The notes under the pieces: generated by a model
Told to the model about the DNA's origin: nothing
The model's input: the letters and a program-made list of their open reading frames with translations, nothing else
Databases searched by the model: none
Shown here: in pieces, positions 1 to 5,478 of the stretch
Position numbering within the stretch: the first letter of the stretch is position 1
Layout: every line of letters starts with the position of its first letter
Position numbers and translations under genes: made by a program
NCBI GenBank assembly: GCA_030648815.1
Contig: JAUSHA010000021.1
Location: 1-5,478 of the forward strand
Direction of reading: 5' to 3'
Source of the DNA: a bacterium
GTDB lineage: Bacteria > Patescibacteriota > Minisyncoccia > Minisyncoccales > MHMH01
DNA: 5,478 nucleotides

Positions 1-1748
1 TACTTGAAAAAATACAGGTGCCGTTTAGGGTTGAATCGCAGAGGAATGTTTTGGAAGATCCGCAAATTAAAAATTTGGTAACACTGCTTAGGTTCTTGAA
101 TGATCTGACCTCCGAAGAGAAGTTATTCGAGGTCTTACACGCGGATTTTCTCGGTGTTCCTACTGTAGATTTATATAAATTGTTTTCTCAGCCAGCTAAA
201 CAGAGGAAAGTTTTTTTGAGCGCCATTGAGACAAAAAGTTTGTTTCCCGGAATTAAAGATCATTTTTCCAATTTTTTGCGCTGGCAAAAATTATCCAAAA
301 ATGTAAATCTGACTGAATTTTTTGAGACGGTTGTTCGGGAATCCGATTTTCTGGGCTATCTTTTGAGCCAGCCGGATTCGGCCGTCAGATTAAACCGTCT
401 GGACGGACTTTTCTCTGAGATAAAAAATCTAGTCCAACATCACAAAAGTTTTGGTTTAGCAGATTTGATCGGTTATTTCGATACTCTGGAAAAGCATGGA
501 GTGGCCATCAAAGAAAAACCCCTGCCTGGAATACGGCAGGCAGTTAGATTAATGACGGCTCATGGAGCGAAGGGTTTGGAGTTTGACCATGTCTTTATCA
601 CTAATCTCTTTGATGGCCATTGGGGCAACCGAAGGATCCCACAATTAATCAAGCTACCGGATTTGCTGGAAAGTTCTTCTCACGAGAAAATTGACGATGA
701 GCGGAGATTATTTTATGTGGCCATGACCCGGGCCAGAAAAATGGCCTATTTGTCCTATCCTATAATAGGGAGGGAAAGGCGAGAACTTTTGCCGTCCCAA
801 TTTTTGGGAGAAATAAAACCGGAATTGAAAGAAATCGGTCTGGCGGAGGAATATGAAAAAAAACTGGATGCCGATCAATCTGCTCTTTATCAGCCCAGAA
901 CCCCCCAAAATTTTTCTGTTTTGGATAAAGAATATCTTAATACCCTTTTTTTCAAACGCGGACTTTCCGCTACGGCGATTAACAATTATCTTCAGTGTCC
1001 ATGGAGGTACTTTTATTCAAGCTTGCTTAAAATTCCCAAGGCCAAAAATAAACACCAGATGTATGGTACGGCGGTCCATGCCGGACTGAAGGATTTTTTC
1101 GATCATCTTAAAAGAGAAGAGGGGATATCAAAAGAAATCTTACTAGCCAGATTTGCAGAGGCCCTTAAAAAAGAACCACTTACGGAAAAGGACTTTGGGG
1201 AAAGCTTGGATAAAGGAAGAGGATCCTTGGGTGCCTATTTTGACTACTATCAAAATTCCTGGCGGACGGAGACGATTAATGAATTCCGGGTGCATAATGT
1301 GATGTTTAAATTGTCCGAAGGAGAAGTAAAATTAACTGGCTCGTTAGACAAAATTGAGCAGATAGACGAGAACGGAGAAGTTAATGTGGTGGATTATAAA
1401 ACCGGCAGGCCGAAAACACGCAATGAGCTGGAAGGAAAAACTCAATCCGCCACGGGTGACTATAAACGACAGCTAGTTTTCTACAAATTGCTTTTAGATG
1501 ACCTGTCCACGCAGGCGGGACATCCGACTGCCAAGTTAAAAATGGTTTCCGGGGAAATTGATTTTGTGGAGCCGGATCAAAAAGGAAACTTTCACAAAGA
1601 AAAGTTTTTGATTTCCGACGAGGATGTTCAAAATTTGAGAGAAACCATCGCCGATATCAGCGACCAAATATTGAATCTAAAGTTTAAAGACAAAACCTGC
1701 GGAGACCGTGACTGCGAGTATTGCATTCTAAGAGAAAAAATAGTATAG
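1..1748 (+). CDS. UvrD/PcrA-like helicase with C-terminal Fe-S RecB-like nuclease domain (5' partial)
   Basis: This is the C-terminal half of an ATP-dependent superfamily 1 DNA helicase joined to a nuclease domain, expected to act in the cytoplasm in DNA break repair or end processing. The reading frame is open to the window edge, so the GTG at 18 is only an internal codon; residues below are counted from it. Helicase motif V is at 180-189 (TAHGAKGLEF) and motif VI at 226-240 (DDERRLFYVAMTRAR, with the arginine finger region). Walker A and B are missing because they lie upstream. A PD-(D/E)XK nuclease follows: H354 in GTAVHAG, D444 in GSLDK, D459-x-K461 in VVDYKTG, and Q485-x3-Y489. C327 (QCPW) together with C561, C566 and C569 look like an AddB-type 4Fe-4S set, but the last three are spaced C-x4-C-x2-C. 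The domain order resembles AddB, AdnB and stand-alone UvrD-nuclease proteins; the exact subfamily is unresolved. The gene ends with TAG, 35 bases before the phosphatase gene. Confidence 0.9.
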   Translation, partial: LEKIQVPFRVESQRNVLEDPQIKNLVTLLRFLNDLTSEEKLFEVLHADFLGVPTVDLYKLFSQPAKQRKVFLSAIETKSLFPGIKDHFSNFLRWQKLSKNVNLTEFFETVVRESDFLGYLLSQPDSAVRLNRLDGLFSEIKNLVQHHKSFGLADLIGYFDTLEKHGVAIKEKPLPGIRQAVRLMTAHGAKGLEFDHVFITNLFDGHWGNRRIPQLIKLPDLLESSSHEKIDDERRLFYVAMTRARKMAYLSYPIIGRERRELLPSQFLGEIKPELKEIGLAEEYEKKLDADQSALYQPRTPQNFSVLDKEYLNTLFFKRGLSATAINNYLQCPWRYFYSSLLKIPKAKNKHQMYGTAVHAGLKDFFDHLKREEGISKEILLARFAEALKKEPLTEKDFGESLDKGRGSLGAYFDYYQNSWRTETINEFRVHNVMFKLSEGEVKLTGSLDKIEQIDENGEVNVVDYKTGRPKTRNELEGKTQSATGDYKRQLVFYKLLLDDLSTQAGHPTAKLKMVSGEIDFVEPDQKGNFHKEKFLISDEDVQNLRETIADISDQILNLKFKDKTCGDRDCEYCILREKIV

Positions 1749-1749
1749 T
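1721..1749 (+). promoter_or_regulatory. Candidate sigma70-type promoter for the PP2C gene
   Basis: TTGCAT at 1721-1726 (three of six matches to TTGACA) lies 17 bases before TATAGT at 1744-1749 (five of six matches to TATAAT). The predicted transcript would begin near 1756 and have a leader of about 28 bases containing the Shine-Dalgarno. The element overlaps the last codons of the upstream helicase-nuclease gene. AT-rich sequence produces such matches by chance, so confidence is moderate at best. Confidence 0.4.
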
Positions 1750-1770
1750 ATATAAAGATAATTCACAATA

Positions 1771-1776
1771 AAGGGG
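1771..1776 (+). promoter_or_regulatory. Shine-Dalgarno for the PP2C gene
   Basis: AAGGGG lies seven bases before the ATG at 1784. It is the only strong purine-rich ribosome binding site in front of any complete gene here, and it fixes the start of the phosphatase gene. Confidence 0.65.
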
Positions 1777-1783
1777 AAAACAG

Positions 1784-2563
1784 ATGGCTAAATTATTGGG
1801 CAAAGTTTCTGCTCATAGCGAACAAGATGGGCGACCTTATCAAGAAGACCGTCTAGTTTTGATAAAAAAAGAAATATCCGATCAAGAGTCAGGATGGCTC
1901 TTGGCTGTCATGGATGGCCATGTTGGACCAGAAACAGCTGAATTTTGCGCCAAAAATCTTGAAAGTTTTTTTGATCGGGCCTTAGGTAGTAAAAAAGAAC
2001 AAGTTGATGAAGATGTTCTTAGGGAAACTATCAGCTTATTGAATGAGAGTACGAGGCATCTGGTGACTGGCTCCACTATTTCTCTCGCCTTTGTTTCAGA
2101 AACAAACTCCAAAGTATTGGTGGCAGTGCTGGGGGACTCTCCGGTTATTGTCTTAGACCACAACGGAGAAGTACATATTAGTCCAGAGCATAATGTCCGA
2201 ACCAATATTTCGGAAAGAAAAGCGGCTGTTGCTCGAGGAGCTTATTATGCCAACGGCTACATTTGGGGAGGATGGAGAGAGGAGCAGGGTTTACAAATGG
2301 CCAGAGCTTTAGGCGATAACGATTTCGATGCTGTATTAAGCAGAGAGCCAGAAATCTATCGAGTTGATCTTGGCTCTGACAGCTTTATTATTGTGGCTTC
2401 TGATGGGGTTTTTGACCCGGGGCATTCAGAAACGACCAATCAGATAGAACGCATTGTGGAGGTGATTAAAAAAACTCCAACTTTTGATGCTAAGGATTTG
2501 GTCAATGATGCCATTTCCAGACAAACACAGGACAATGCTACTGCAATTATCTGGAGAGCATAA
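1784..2563 (+). CDS. PP2C-family Ser/Thr protein phosphatase
   Basis: A metal-dependent (Mn2+/Mg2+) phosphatase of the PPM/PP2C family, which removes phosphate from serine or threonine residues of proteins. It is soluble, 259 residues long, and consists of the catalytic domain alone, the usual size for bacterial stand-alone members. Family motifs appear in order: E21-D22 in the N-terminal R-x3-ED motif, D44-G45-H46 in VMDGHVG (metal binding), G117-D118-S119, the SPEHN stretch (usual form T-x-DH), R174-ALGD-178, SDGVFD with D207, and D250-N251 in QDNATAI. D44, G45, D207 and D250 match the binuclear metal site, so the enzyme should be active. The second glycine of the usual DGHGG is valine here. 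The start is supported by AAGGGG seven bases upstream, and a terminator follows the stop. No Ser/Thr kinase is visible in the window, so its substrate is unknown. Family assignment is firm; the physiological role is not. Confidence 0.93.
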   Translation: MAKLLGKVSAHSEQDGRPYQEDRLVLIKKEISDQESGWLLAVMDGHVGPETAEFCAKNLESFFDRALGSKKEQVDEDVLRETISLLNESTRHLVTGSTISLAFVSETNSKVLVAVLGDSPVIVLDHNGEVHISPEHNVRTNISERKAAVARGAYYANGYIWGGWREEQGLQMARALGDNDFDAVLSREPEIYRVDLGSDSFIIVASDGVFDPGHSETTNQIERIVEVIKKTPTFDAKDLVNDAISRQTQDNATAIIWRA

Positions 2564-2574
2564 GTTAATCAATC

Positions 2575-2604
2575 AAGAAGCCCGGCAGGGGCTTTTTTAT
2601 TTTC
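2575..2604 (+). terminator. Rho-independent terminator after the PP2C gene
   Basis: AAGCCC (2578-2583) pairs with GGGCTT (2589-2594) around a five-base loop (GGCAG). The pairing can extend outward through G-T and A-T pairs to 2575/2597. A T-rich run, six T then ATTTT, follows directly. The hairpin starts 12 bases after the phosphatase stop codon and separates that gene from the downstream genes. Confidence 0.85.
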
Positions 2605-2613
2605 TCAAAAAGA

Positions 2614-2619
2614 TATAGT
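2614..2619 (+). promoter_or_regulatory. Possible -10 element before the small unknown gene
   Basis: TATAGT, the same hexamer proposed for the PP2C promoter, lies 14 bases before the ATG at 2634. No convincing -35 box is visible; the place where one would sit is occupied by the T-tract of the terminator. A start near 2626 would give a leader of only about eight bases. Since a terminator precedes the gene, it needs some promoter or readthrough. Confidence 0.3.
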
Positions 2620-2633
2620 TTTATAGAAGTAAA

Positions 2634-2984
2634 ATGTATAAAAAACCAAAAAATGACGAGAAGTGGGCTTGGACTAATCATGTGCTAGGGAAAATGATGT
2701 ATTATCGGATTTCGGAAAGCTTAGTGAAAAGAGTGGTTCGGTTTCCAAAGAGAGTGGAGGTAGGAATTGCCCCTGGAACAACGGCTTGCATGCAGCCGGC
2801 CGGATCAAAAAAGAACCCCAGCGAGGTCTGGGTAATGTATGTTGATATGGGAGAAGTTGCTAAATTATCGATTCCCAAGAAAAAAATCATTACTTCTTGG
2901 CGTTACCCGGGAATCAGTCCAATTGGCGAACCTATTCCCATTCCTGACGACATTTTAGCGGAAATAGAACTTGCCGAAGATTAA
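2634..2984 (+). CDS. Small conserved-looking protein of unknown function, perhaps DUF4258-like
   Basis: A soluble 116-residue protein without signal peptide or membrane segment. The N-terminus has W-x-W-T-N-H (residues 11-16), then KMMYYRISESLVKRVVRFPKR (20-40). This is followed by GIAPGTTACMQ, a beta-type stretch EVWVMYVD, and KKKIITSWRYPG near residues 81-92. The order 'histidine near the start, helix with IS-x3-V, basic patch, beta strands, II-T/S-x-W/Y-R' is reminiscent of DUF4258/BrnT-like small proteins, some of which are RNase toxins. The match is by eye and distant. From memory, similar W-x-W-T-N-H proteins recur in Patescibacteria genomes. No partner antitoxin gene is visible, so a toxin role is not claimed. 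There is no clear Shine-Dalgarno, only AGAAG five to nine bases upstream. The preceding terminator and the 24-base gap to the isomerase leave its operon membership open. Confidence 0.75.
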   Translation: MYKKPKNDEKWAWTNHVLGKMMYYRISESLVKRVVRFPKRVEVGIAPGTTACMQPAGSKKNPSEVWVMYVDMGEVAKLSIPKKKIITSWRYPGISPIGEPIPIPDDILAEIELAED

Positions 2985-2996
2985 AAATTATTTTAG

Positions 2997-3002
2997 TATA
3001 TT
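2997..3002 (+). promoter_or_regulatory. Possible -10 element giving a leaderless isomerase mRNA
   Basis: TATATT (five of six matches to TATAAT) ends seven bases before the ATG at 3009, so transcription would start at or next to the start codon. No Shine-Dalgarno lies between the previous stop (2984) and this ATG, which agrees with a leaderless start. The only -35 candidate, TTGCCG at 2971-2976, is 20 bases away, longer than ideal. Readthrough from the small upstream gene is the alternative. Confidence 0.35.
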
Positions 3003-3008
3003 CTCATT

Positions 3009-3614
3009 ATGAAAACTTCTATAATTTTAGTTTTAATTGCGGCCGTTATATTTTTCGGCTGGTTTTTCTTTATGAATGAAAAAGAACCGGAAAAAGTTTT
3101 GGGGATTATGGAAACTTCAAAAGGAAATATTGAATTGGAACTTTATCCTTCTGTTGCTCCGAAAACCGTTTTAAACTTTTTGAGTTTAGCCGAAAAAGGT
3201 TTTTACGATGGTACAAAATTTCATCGGGTCATTGATGATTTTATGGTGCAGGGTGGTGACCCGCTGTCTAAAACCGATGATCCCGCGGTTGGCACGGGCG
3301 GGCCGGGCTATCAATTTGAAGACGAAATTAATTTAAAATCCCTTGGCGCTTCGGATGGACTGATTGCTCAATATGAAGCACAGGGCTACAAATATAATAA
3401 TTCCCTGCAATCTTTGCCGGTTGATCCTGGTTATATTGCTATGGCCAATGCTGGTCCCAATACGAATGGCAGTCAATTTTTCATTGTGACTACCAAGCCC
3501 CAACAGCATCTTTATGGTAAACACACTGTGTTCGGAAAAGTAACCAAGGGAATGGATGTGGTCTTGAAAATTAAACAAGGGGATGTGTTGAAATCTGTTA
3601 AATTCAAAATTTAA
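3009..3614 (+). CDS. Membrane-anchored cyclophilin-type peptidyl-prolyl cis-trans isomerase
   Basis: Catalyses cis-trans isomerisation of X-Pro peptide bonds and should assist protein folding on the outer face of the cytoplasmic membrane. Residues 5-22 form one hydrophobic segment after a lysine. No lipobox cysteine or clear signal peptidase site is seen, so it is probably a signal anchor, with the enzyme domain from about residue 31. Cyclophilin signatures: FHRVIDDFMVQGGDP (71-85), GTGGPGYQFEDE (95-106), AMANAGPNTNGSQFFI (144-159) and HLYGKHTVFGKV (167-178). By alignment with human CypA, R73 is the catalytic arginine, with F78, Q81, Q156, F158, L168 and H172 also kept. The tryptophan that binds cyclosporin is replaced by H167, as in many bacterial members. 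About 30 residues (109-140) are inserted before the AMANAG motif. This start is chosen because it supplies the membrane segment; later methionines (22, 34) would lose it. The stop overlaps the next start by one base. Confidence 0.95.
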   Translation: MKTSIILVLIAAVIFFGWFFFMNEKEPEKVLGIMETSKGNIELELYPSVAPKTVLNFLSLAEKGFYDGTKFHRVIDDFMVQGGDPLSKTDDPAVGTGGPGYQFEDEINLKSLGASDGLIAQYEAQGYKYNNSLQSLPVDPGYIAMANAGPNTNGSQFFIVTTKPQQHLYGKHTVFGKVTKGMDVVLKIKQGDVLKSVKFKI

Positions 3615-3616
3615 TG
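3612..3616 (+). promoter_or_regulatory. TAATG stop-start overlap, isomerase to unknown gene
   Basis: The TAA of the isomerase shares its last A with the ATG of the next gene. The preceding AT-rich bases contain no Shine-Dalgarno, so translation of the second gene probably depends on ribosomes finishing the first. Confidence 0.6.
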
Positions 3617-4321
3617 TCTTTAGAAAAACAAAATAAATCAGTTTCAGAAGGACTTTCGGAAGTACAAGCCGAGAAATTATTTTGGAGAAAAGTGGCGGAG
3701 GAAATTAAAGAAACAGATTTTCGCCGTATTTATGAAACTATCTTTCCCGACATCGAAAGCGGAAATTACGCTTTAGCTCGCCAAGCGTTAAAGGAAGAAT
3801 TGAGAAAAATTATTGCTGAAAAAAATCCTGCTATGTATAGCAACACTGACCAAAGAGGTTCTGCCCTTTTGGTTTTAAAAGAAGAATTTTATAAATTATT
3901 TCCGGAAATCGAGGATTTGTTAGAAGAAACTGAAGAAGAAAGAAGGGCCAAAATTAAAAGACCAACTGGACAGCTTGGAGAAAGCGAAGAAACGCCCTCT
4001 TATTCGGAAGAGGAATTTCGAGAACCGTTGCGCGACCCGTATTTAGTGGAAGAAAAAAATTGGGAAGTGCCCAAAGAAAGAGATTTGATACCGGGACTTA
4101 CGATTATTTTTACGGACAAAGAAAACGGCCGTTCTGAAACCATCGAATTTGTTGATTGGACTTATGTGCAAAATGGGGATTTTTATGTGCGAGTAAAGTG
4201 GAATGGGGAAAATAGAGCGATTAGGTTAGCTGATTTTGGTTTAGTGCCCTATAACGAAGTAGAATTGTGGAACTCTCGCTACATTCCTACTCATTGGGAA
4301 TTAAAGAAAGAGAATAAATAA
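3614..4321 (+). CDS. Unrecognised charged two-part protein between isomerase and nuclease
   Basis: I do not recognise a family for this 235-residue protein. It has no signal peptide, membrane segment or cysteine, so it should be cytoplasmic. Residues 1-110 look mainly helical and highly charged, with two repeated-looking stretches ending in F-P-[DE]-I-E (44-48 and 96-100). Residues 104-157 are acidic and proline-containing (LLEETEEERR, then SEEEFREP), probably a flexible linker. Residues 158-230 look like a small beta-rich domain with alternating hydrophobic and aromatic residues (TIIFTD, TIEFVDWTYV, DFYVRVKW, AIRLADFGLVPY). The gene overlaps the isomerase upstream and the nuclease downstream by one base each, so all three are probably made together. 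Being cytoplasmic, it is more likely to work with the nuclease than with the membrane-anchored isomerase, but this is inference only. Uninterrupted frame and tight junctions support a real gene. Confidence 0.85.
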   Translation: MSLEKQNKSVSEGLSEVQAEKLFWRKVAEEIKETDFRRIYETIFPDIESGNYALARQALKEELRKIIAEKNPAMYSNTDQRGSALLVLKEEFYKLFPEIEDLLEETEEERRAKIKRPTGQLGESEETPSYSEEEFREPLRDPYLVEEKNWEVPKERDLIPGLTIIFTDKENGRSETIEFVDWTYVQNGDFYVRVKWNGENRAIRLADFGLVPYNEVELWNSRYIPTHWELKKENK

Positions 4322-4323
4322 TG
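4319..4323 (+). promoter_or_regulatory. TAATG stop-start overlap, unknown gene to nuclease
   Basis: The TAA of the unknown gene shares its last A with the nuclease ATG. Purine-rich AAAGAAAGAG lies at about 4304-4313 and may act as a weak ribosome binding site. Otherwise the arrangement points to translational coupling. Confidence 0.55.
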
Positions 4324-5478
4324 CCGGAAAAAAAACCAAGAATTACCGCCGAACATTTTTACAAGTTTTTCCAGTGTCCACACTGGATTTGGTATGATTT
4401 GTACGAAGATCAAAAGAAGAAAAAAACCGTGCCGCCCCTGATACAGATGATCTATGAAGATGGGTTACGGCATGAAAAAGAGATTATTGCCGGCCGGAAG
4501 TTTGAGGAGATCAATACGGCTTTGTTCAAAGACCTGGATGAGGCCTTTTTGGCGACGGTGGAAATGATGAAGCAGGGGAAAAATATTTACCATGGCGTCC
4601 TAATGGATGAGCACTGGGTGGGTATTCCTGATTTGCTGGAAAGCAGGCGGGGTAAATCAAAACTGGGAGACCACTACTATGTTGTTTATGACATTAAAAA
4701 TAGCAAAGAGATAAAAGACGAGCACAAGTTCCAATTGGTGTTTTACAGTTTAATGTTGGAACAGATCCAGGGAGTGCGGCCGGAGGAGGCCTATATTATT
4801 AACAGCGAAGGAGAACAAATATCTTTTTTGATAGATGATTTTTTAAATTACTTTCATCTAACTTTGGGTAATATTGAAAAAATCCTGGATGGTCAGAAAC
4901 CGCCCCCTTTTCTAAAGAGCGGCTGTAAAAAGACCCCTTGGTACAGTTTGTGTCTTTCCGAAACGGAAGGATGCCGTGATGTTTCTCTGATCTTTAGCTT
5001 AAAACAGATAGAACAGCGCCAGCTGTACGAAGTCGGTATCAAAACAATTAATCAGATGGCTTCTTCGAGCATGGCAGAATTGCAGGAGAAACTGGAAGGA
5101 TGGAGTTACGACAAAATCGTTCGTTGCCATAATCAGGCCCAGTCCTTGGTTAAAAACGAAATGCTGGTTTTGAAGAAGTCAGAATTTCCGGATGTTAAAA
5201 CCGAAATTTATTTTGATATTGAAGGTGACCCCACGCGGGGGATCGATTATCTGCTCGGTATTTTAATTAAAGACAAAACCTCTGCTTCCGCTCCACAATA
5301 TAAATATTTCTTGGCTAAAGACAAACAAGAAGAAAAGAAAATATGGGAAGAGTTTACTAAATTTATCGAGGGACTGGACGATTTTGTCATTTATCATTAC
5401 GCTTTTTACGAAAAACTGGCTTTTAACCGTTTCGCCTTGCAATACGGAGTAGATCCGGTGGTGGCCGAAAAGTTTAAA
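4321..5478 (+). CDS. TM0106/COG2251-type RecB-like nuclease with RNase H-like domain (3' partial)
   Basis: The frame is open from the ATG at 4321 to the window edge, giving 386 residues without a stop. The N-terminal half is a PD-(D/E)XK nuclease related to Cas4 and RecB: HE at 51-52, D104 in GIPDLL, D124-x-K126 in VYDIKNSK, and Q138-x3-Y142. C19 (FQCP) with C202, C211 and C218 could hold a 4Fe-4S cluster; the last three are spaced C-x8-C-x6-C. Residues about 229-265 (LYEVGIKTINQMA) resemble a helix-hairpin-helix. An RNase H/DEDD-type domain of the YprB kind begins at about 295, with D299 and E301 in YFDIEGD, and YHYAFYEK at 358-365. This order is that of the TM0106 family; some members carry a helicase further on, which would be beyond the edge. 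It likely cuts DNA or RNA ends in the cytoplasm; substrate and biological role are unknown. The start is set by the TAATG overlap and by the cysteine-bearing N-terminus. Confidence 0.88.
   Translation, partial: MPEKKPRITAEHFYKFFQCPHWIWYDLYEDQKKKKTVPPLIQMIYEDGLRHEKEIIAGRKFEEINTALFKDLDEAFLATVEMMKQGKNIYHGVLMDEHWVGIPDLLESRRGKSKLGDHYYVVYDIKNSKEIKDEHKFQLVFYSLMLEQIQGVRPEEAYIINSEGEQISFLIDDFLNYFHLTLGNIEKILDGQKPPPFLKSGCKKTPWYSLCLSETEGCRDVSLIFSLKQIEQRQLYEVGIKTINQMASSSMAELQEKLEGWSYDKIVRCHNQAQSLVKNEMLVLKKSEFPDVKTEIYFDIEGDPTRGIDYLLGILIKDKTSASAPQYKYFLAKDKQEEKKIWEEFTKFIEGLDDFVIYHYAFYEKLAFNRFALQYGVDPVVAEKFK

Noticed and set aside
18..20. GTG as the start of the helicase-nuclease gene
   Set aside because: The frame is open back to the window edge and the product lacks the helicase N-terminal half, so the true start is upstream.
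521..540. Inverted repeat CCTGCC / GGCAGG with an eight-base loop
   Set aside because: It is within coding sequence just before helicase motif V and has no T-tract, so it is probably chance or codon-driven.
795..809. Perfect inverted repeat TCCCAA-TTT-TTGGGA
   Set aside because: It is a short stem with a three-base loop inside the helicase-nuclease frame, with no T-tract and no gene boundary nearby.
708..1089. Overlapping reading frames at 708-908 (- strand) and 853-1089 (+ strand, other frame)
   Set aside because: Both lie inside the helicase-nuclease gene, show no recognisable motif, and the main frame has strong family motifs throughout.
1882..2205. Minus-strand open frame inside the phosphatase gene
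   Set aside because: It is a shadow of a gene with clear PP2C motifs, and its translation shows no recognisable domain.
2702..2890. Minus-strand open frame opposite the small unknown gene
   Set aside because: It is short and without motif; the + strand frame has an ordered motif pattern and fits the packed same-strand layout.
3333..3578. Minus-strand open frame inside the cyclophilin gene
   Set aside because: It lies opposite highly conserved cyclophilin motifs and has no recognisable content.
4945..4959. Small hairpin TTCCG-AAA-CGGAA
   Set aside because: It lies inside the nuclease gene and is only five base pairs long; no regulatory role is supported.
1..5478. Alternative genetic code with TGA read as glycine, as in some Patescibacteria lineages
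   Set aside because: All genes run full length without in-frame TGA and glycine is encoded by GGN codons, so the standard bacterial code fits.
4321..5478. Horizontal transfer of the TM0106-type gene, from its higher GC in some stretches
   Set aside because: Hand counts of a few 60-base lines gave 27-29 G+C in this gene against 19-21 in parts of the neighbours, but one line of the unknown gene (3961-4020) also has 29, so the contrast is not consistent.

Overview
The window is a compact, AT-rich bacterial segment in which all six genes lie on the + strand, either packed end to end or overlapping. The gene content fits a Candidate Phyla Radiation / Patescibacteria genome, perhaps Parcubacteria-like. 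The pointers are a membrane-anchored cyclophilin with an insertion, a small W-x-W-T-N-H family protein, a UvrD-type helicase carrying its own Fe-S nuclease domain, and minimal intergenic space. This assignment rests on remembered family distribution, not on a marker gene, so it is an inference. The standard bacterial code works: the visible stops are TAG or TAA and no in-frame TGA interrupts any gene.

Layout. Positions 1-1748 hold the C-terminal part of a UvrD/PcrA-like superfamily 1 helicase fused to a RecB/AddB-like PD-(D/E)XK nuclease with four likely Fe-S cysteines; its start lies upstream of the window. A plausible promoter and a good Shine-Dalgarno lead into 1784-2563, a single-domain PP2C-type Ser/Thr phosphatase that ends in a rho-independent terminator (about 2575-2604). 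A small conserved-looking protein of unknown function follows (2634-2984).

From 3009 to the window end there is a tightly coupled trio. It consists of a membrane-anchored cyclophilin-type peptidyl-prolyl isomerase (3009-3614), an unrecognised charged 235-residue protein (3614-4321), and the first 386 residues of a TM0106/COG2251-type RecB-like nuclease with an RNase H-like domain (4321 to the edge). Both junctions in this trio are TAATG overlaps of one base, which suggests co-transcription and translational coupling.

How the genes fit together. Two different Fe-S-type nucleases bracket the window, so DNA repair or nucleic-acid processing is the main theme. The phosphatase, small protein and isomerase may be ordinary housekeeping neighbours. 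The best candidate for something undescribed is the 235-residue protein between the isomerase and the nuclease. No CRISPR array, tRNA, rRNA, insertion sequence or attachment site was seen, and no stretch longer than 300 bases lacks a gene.
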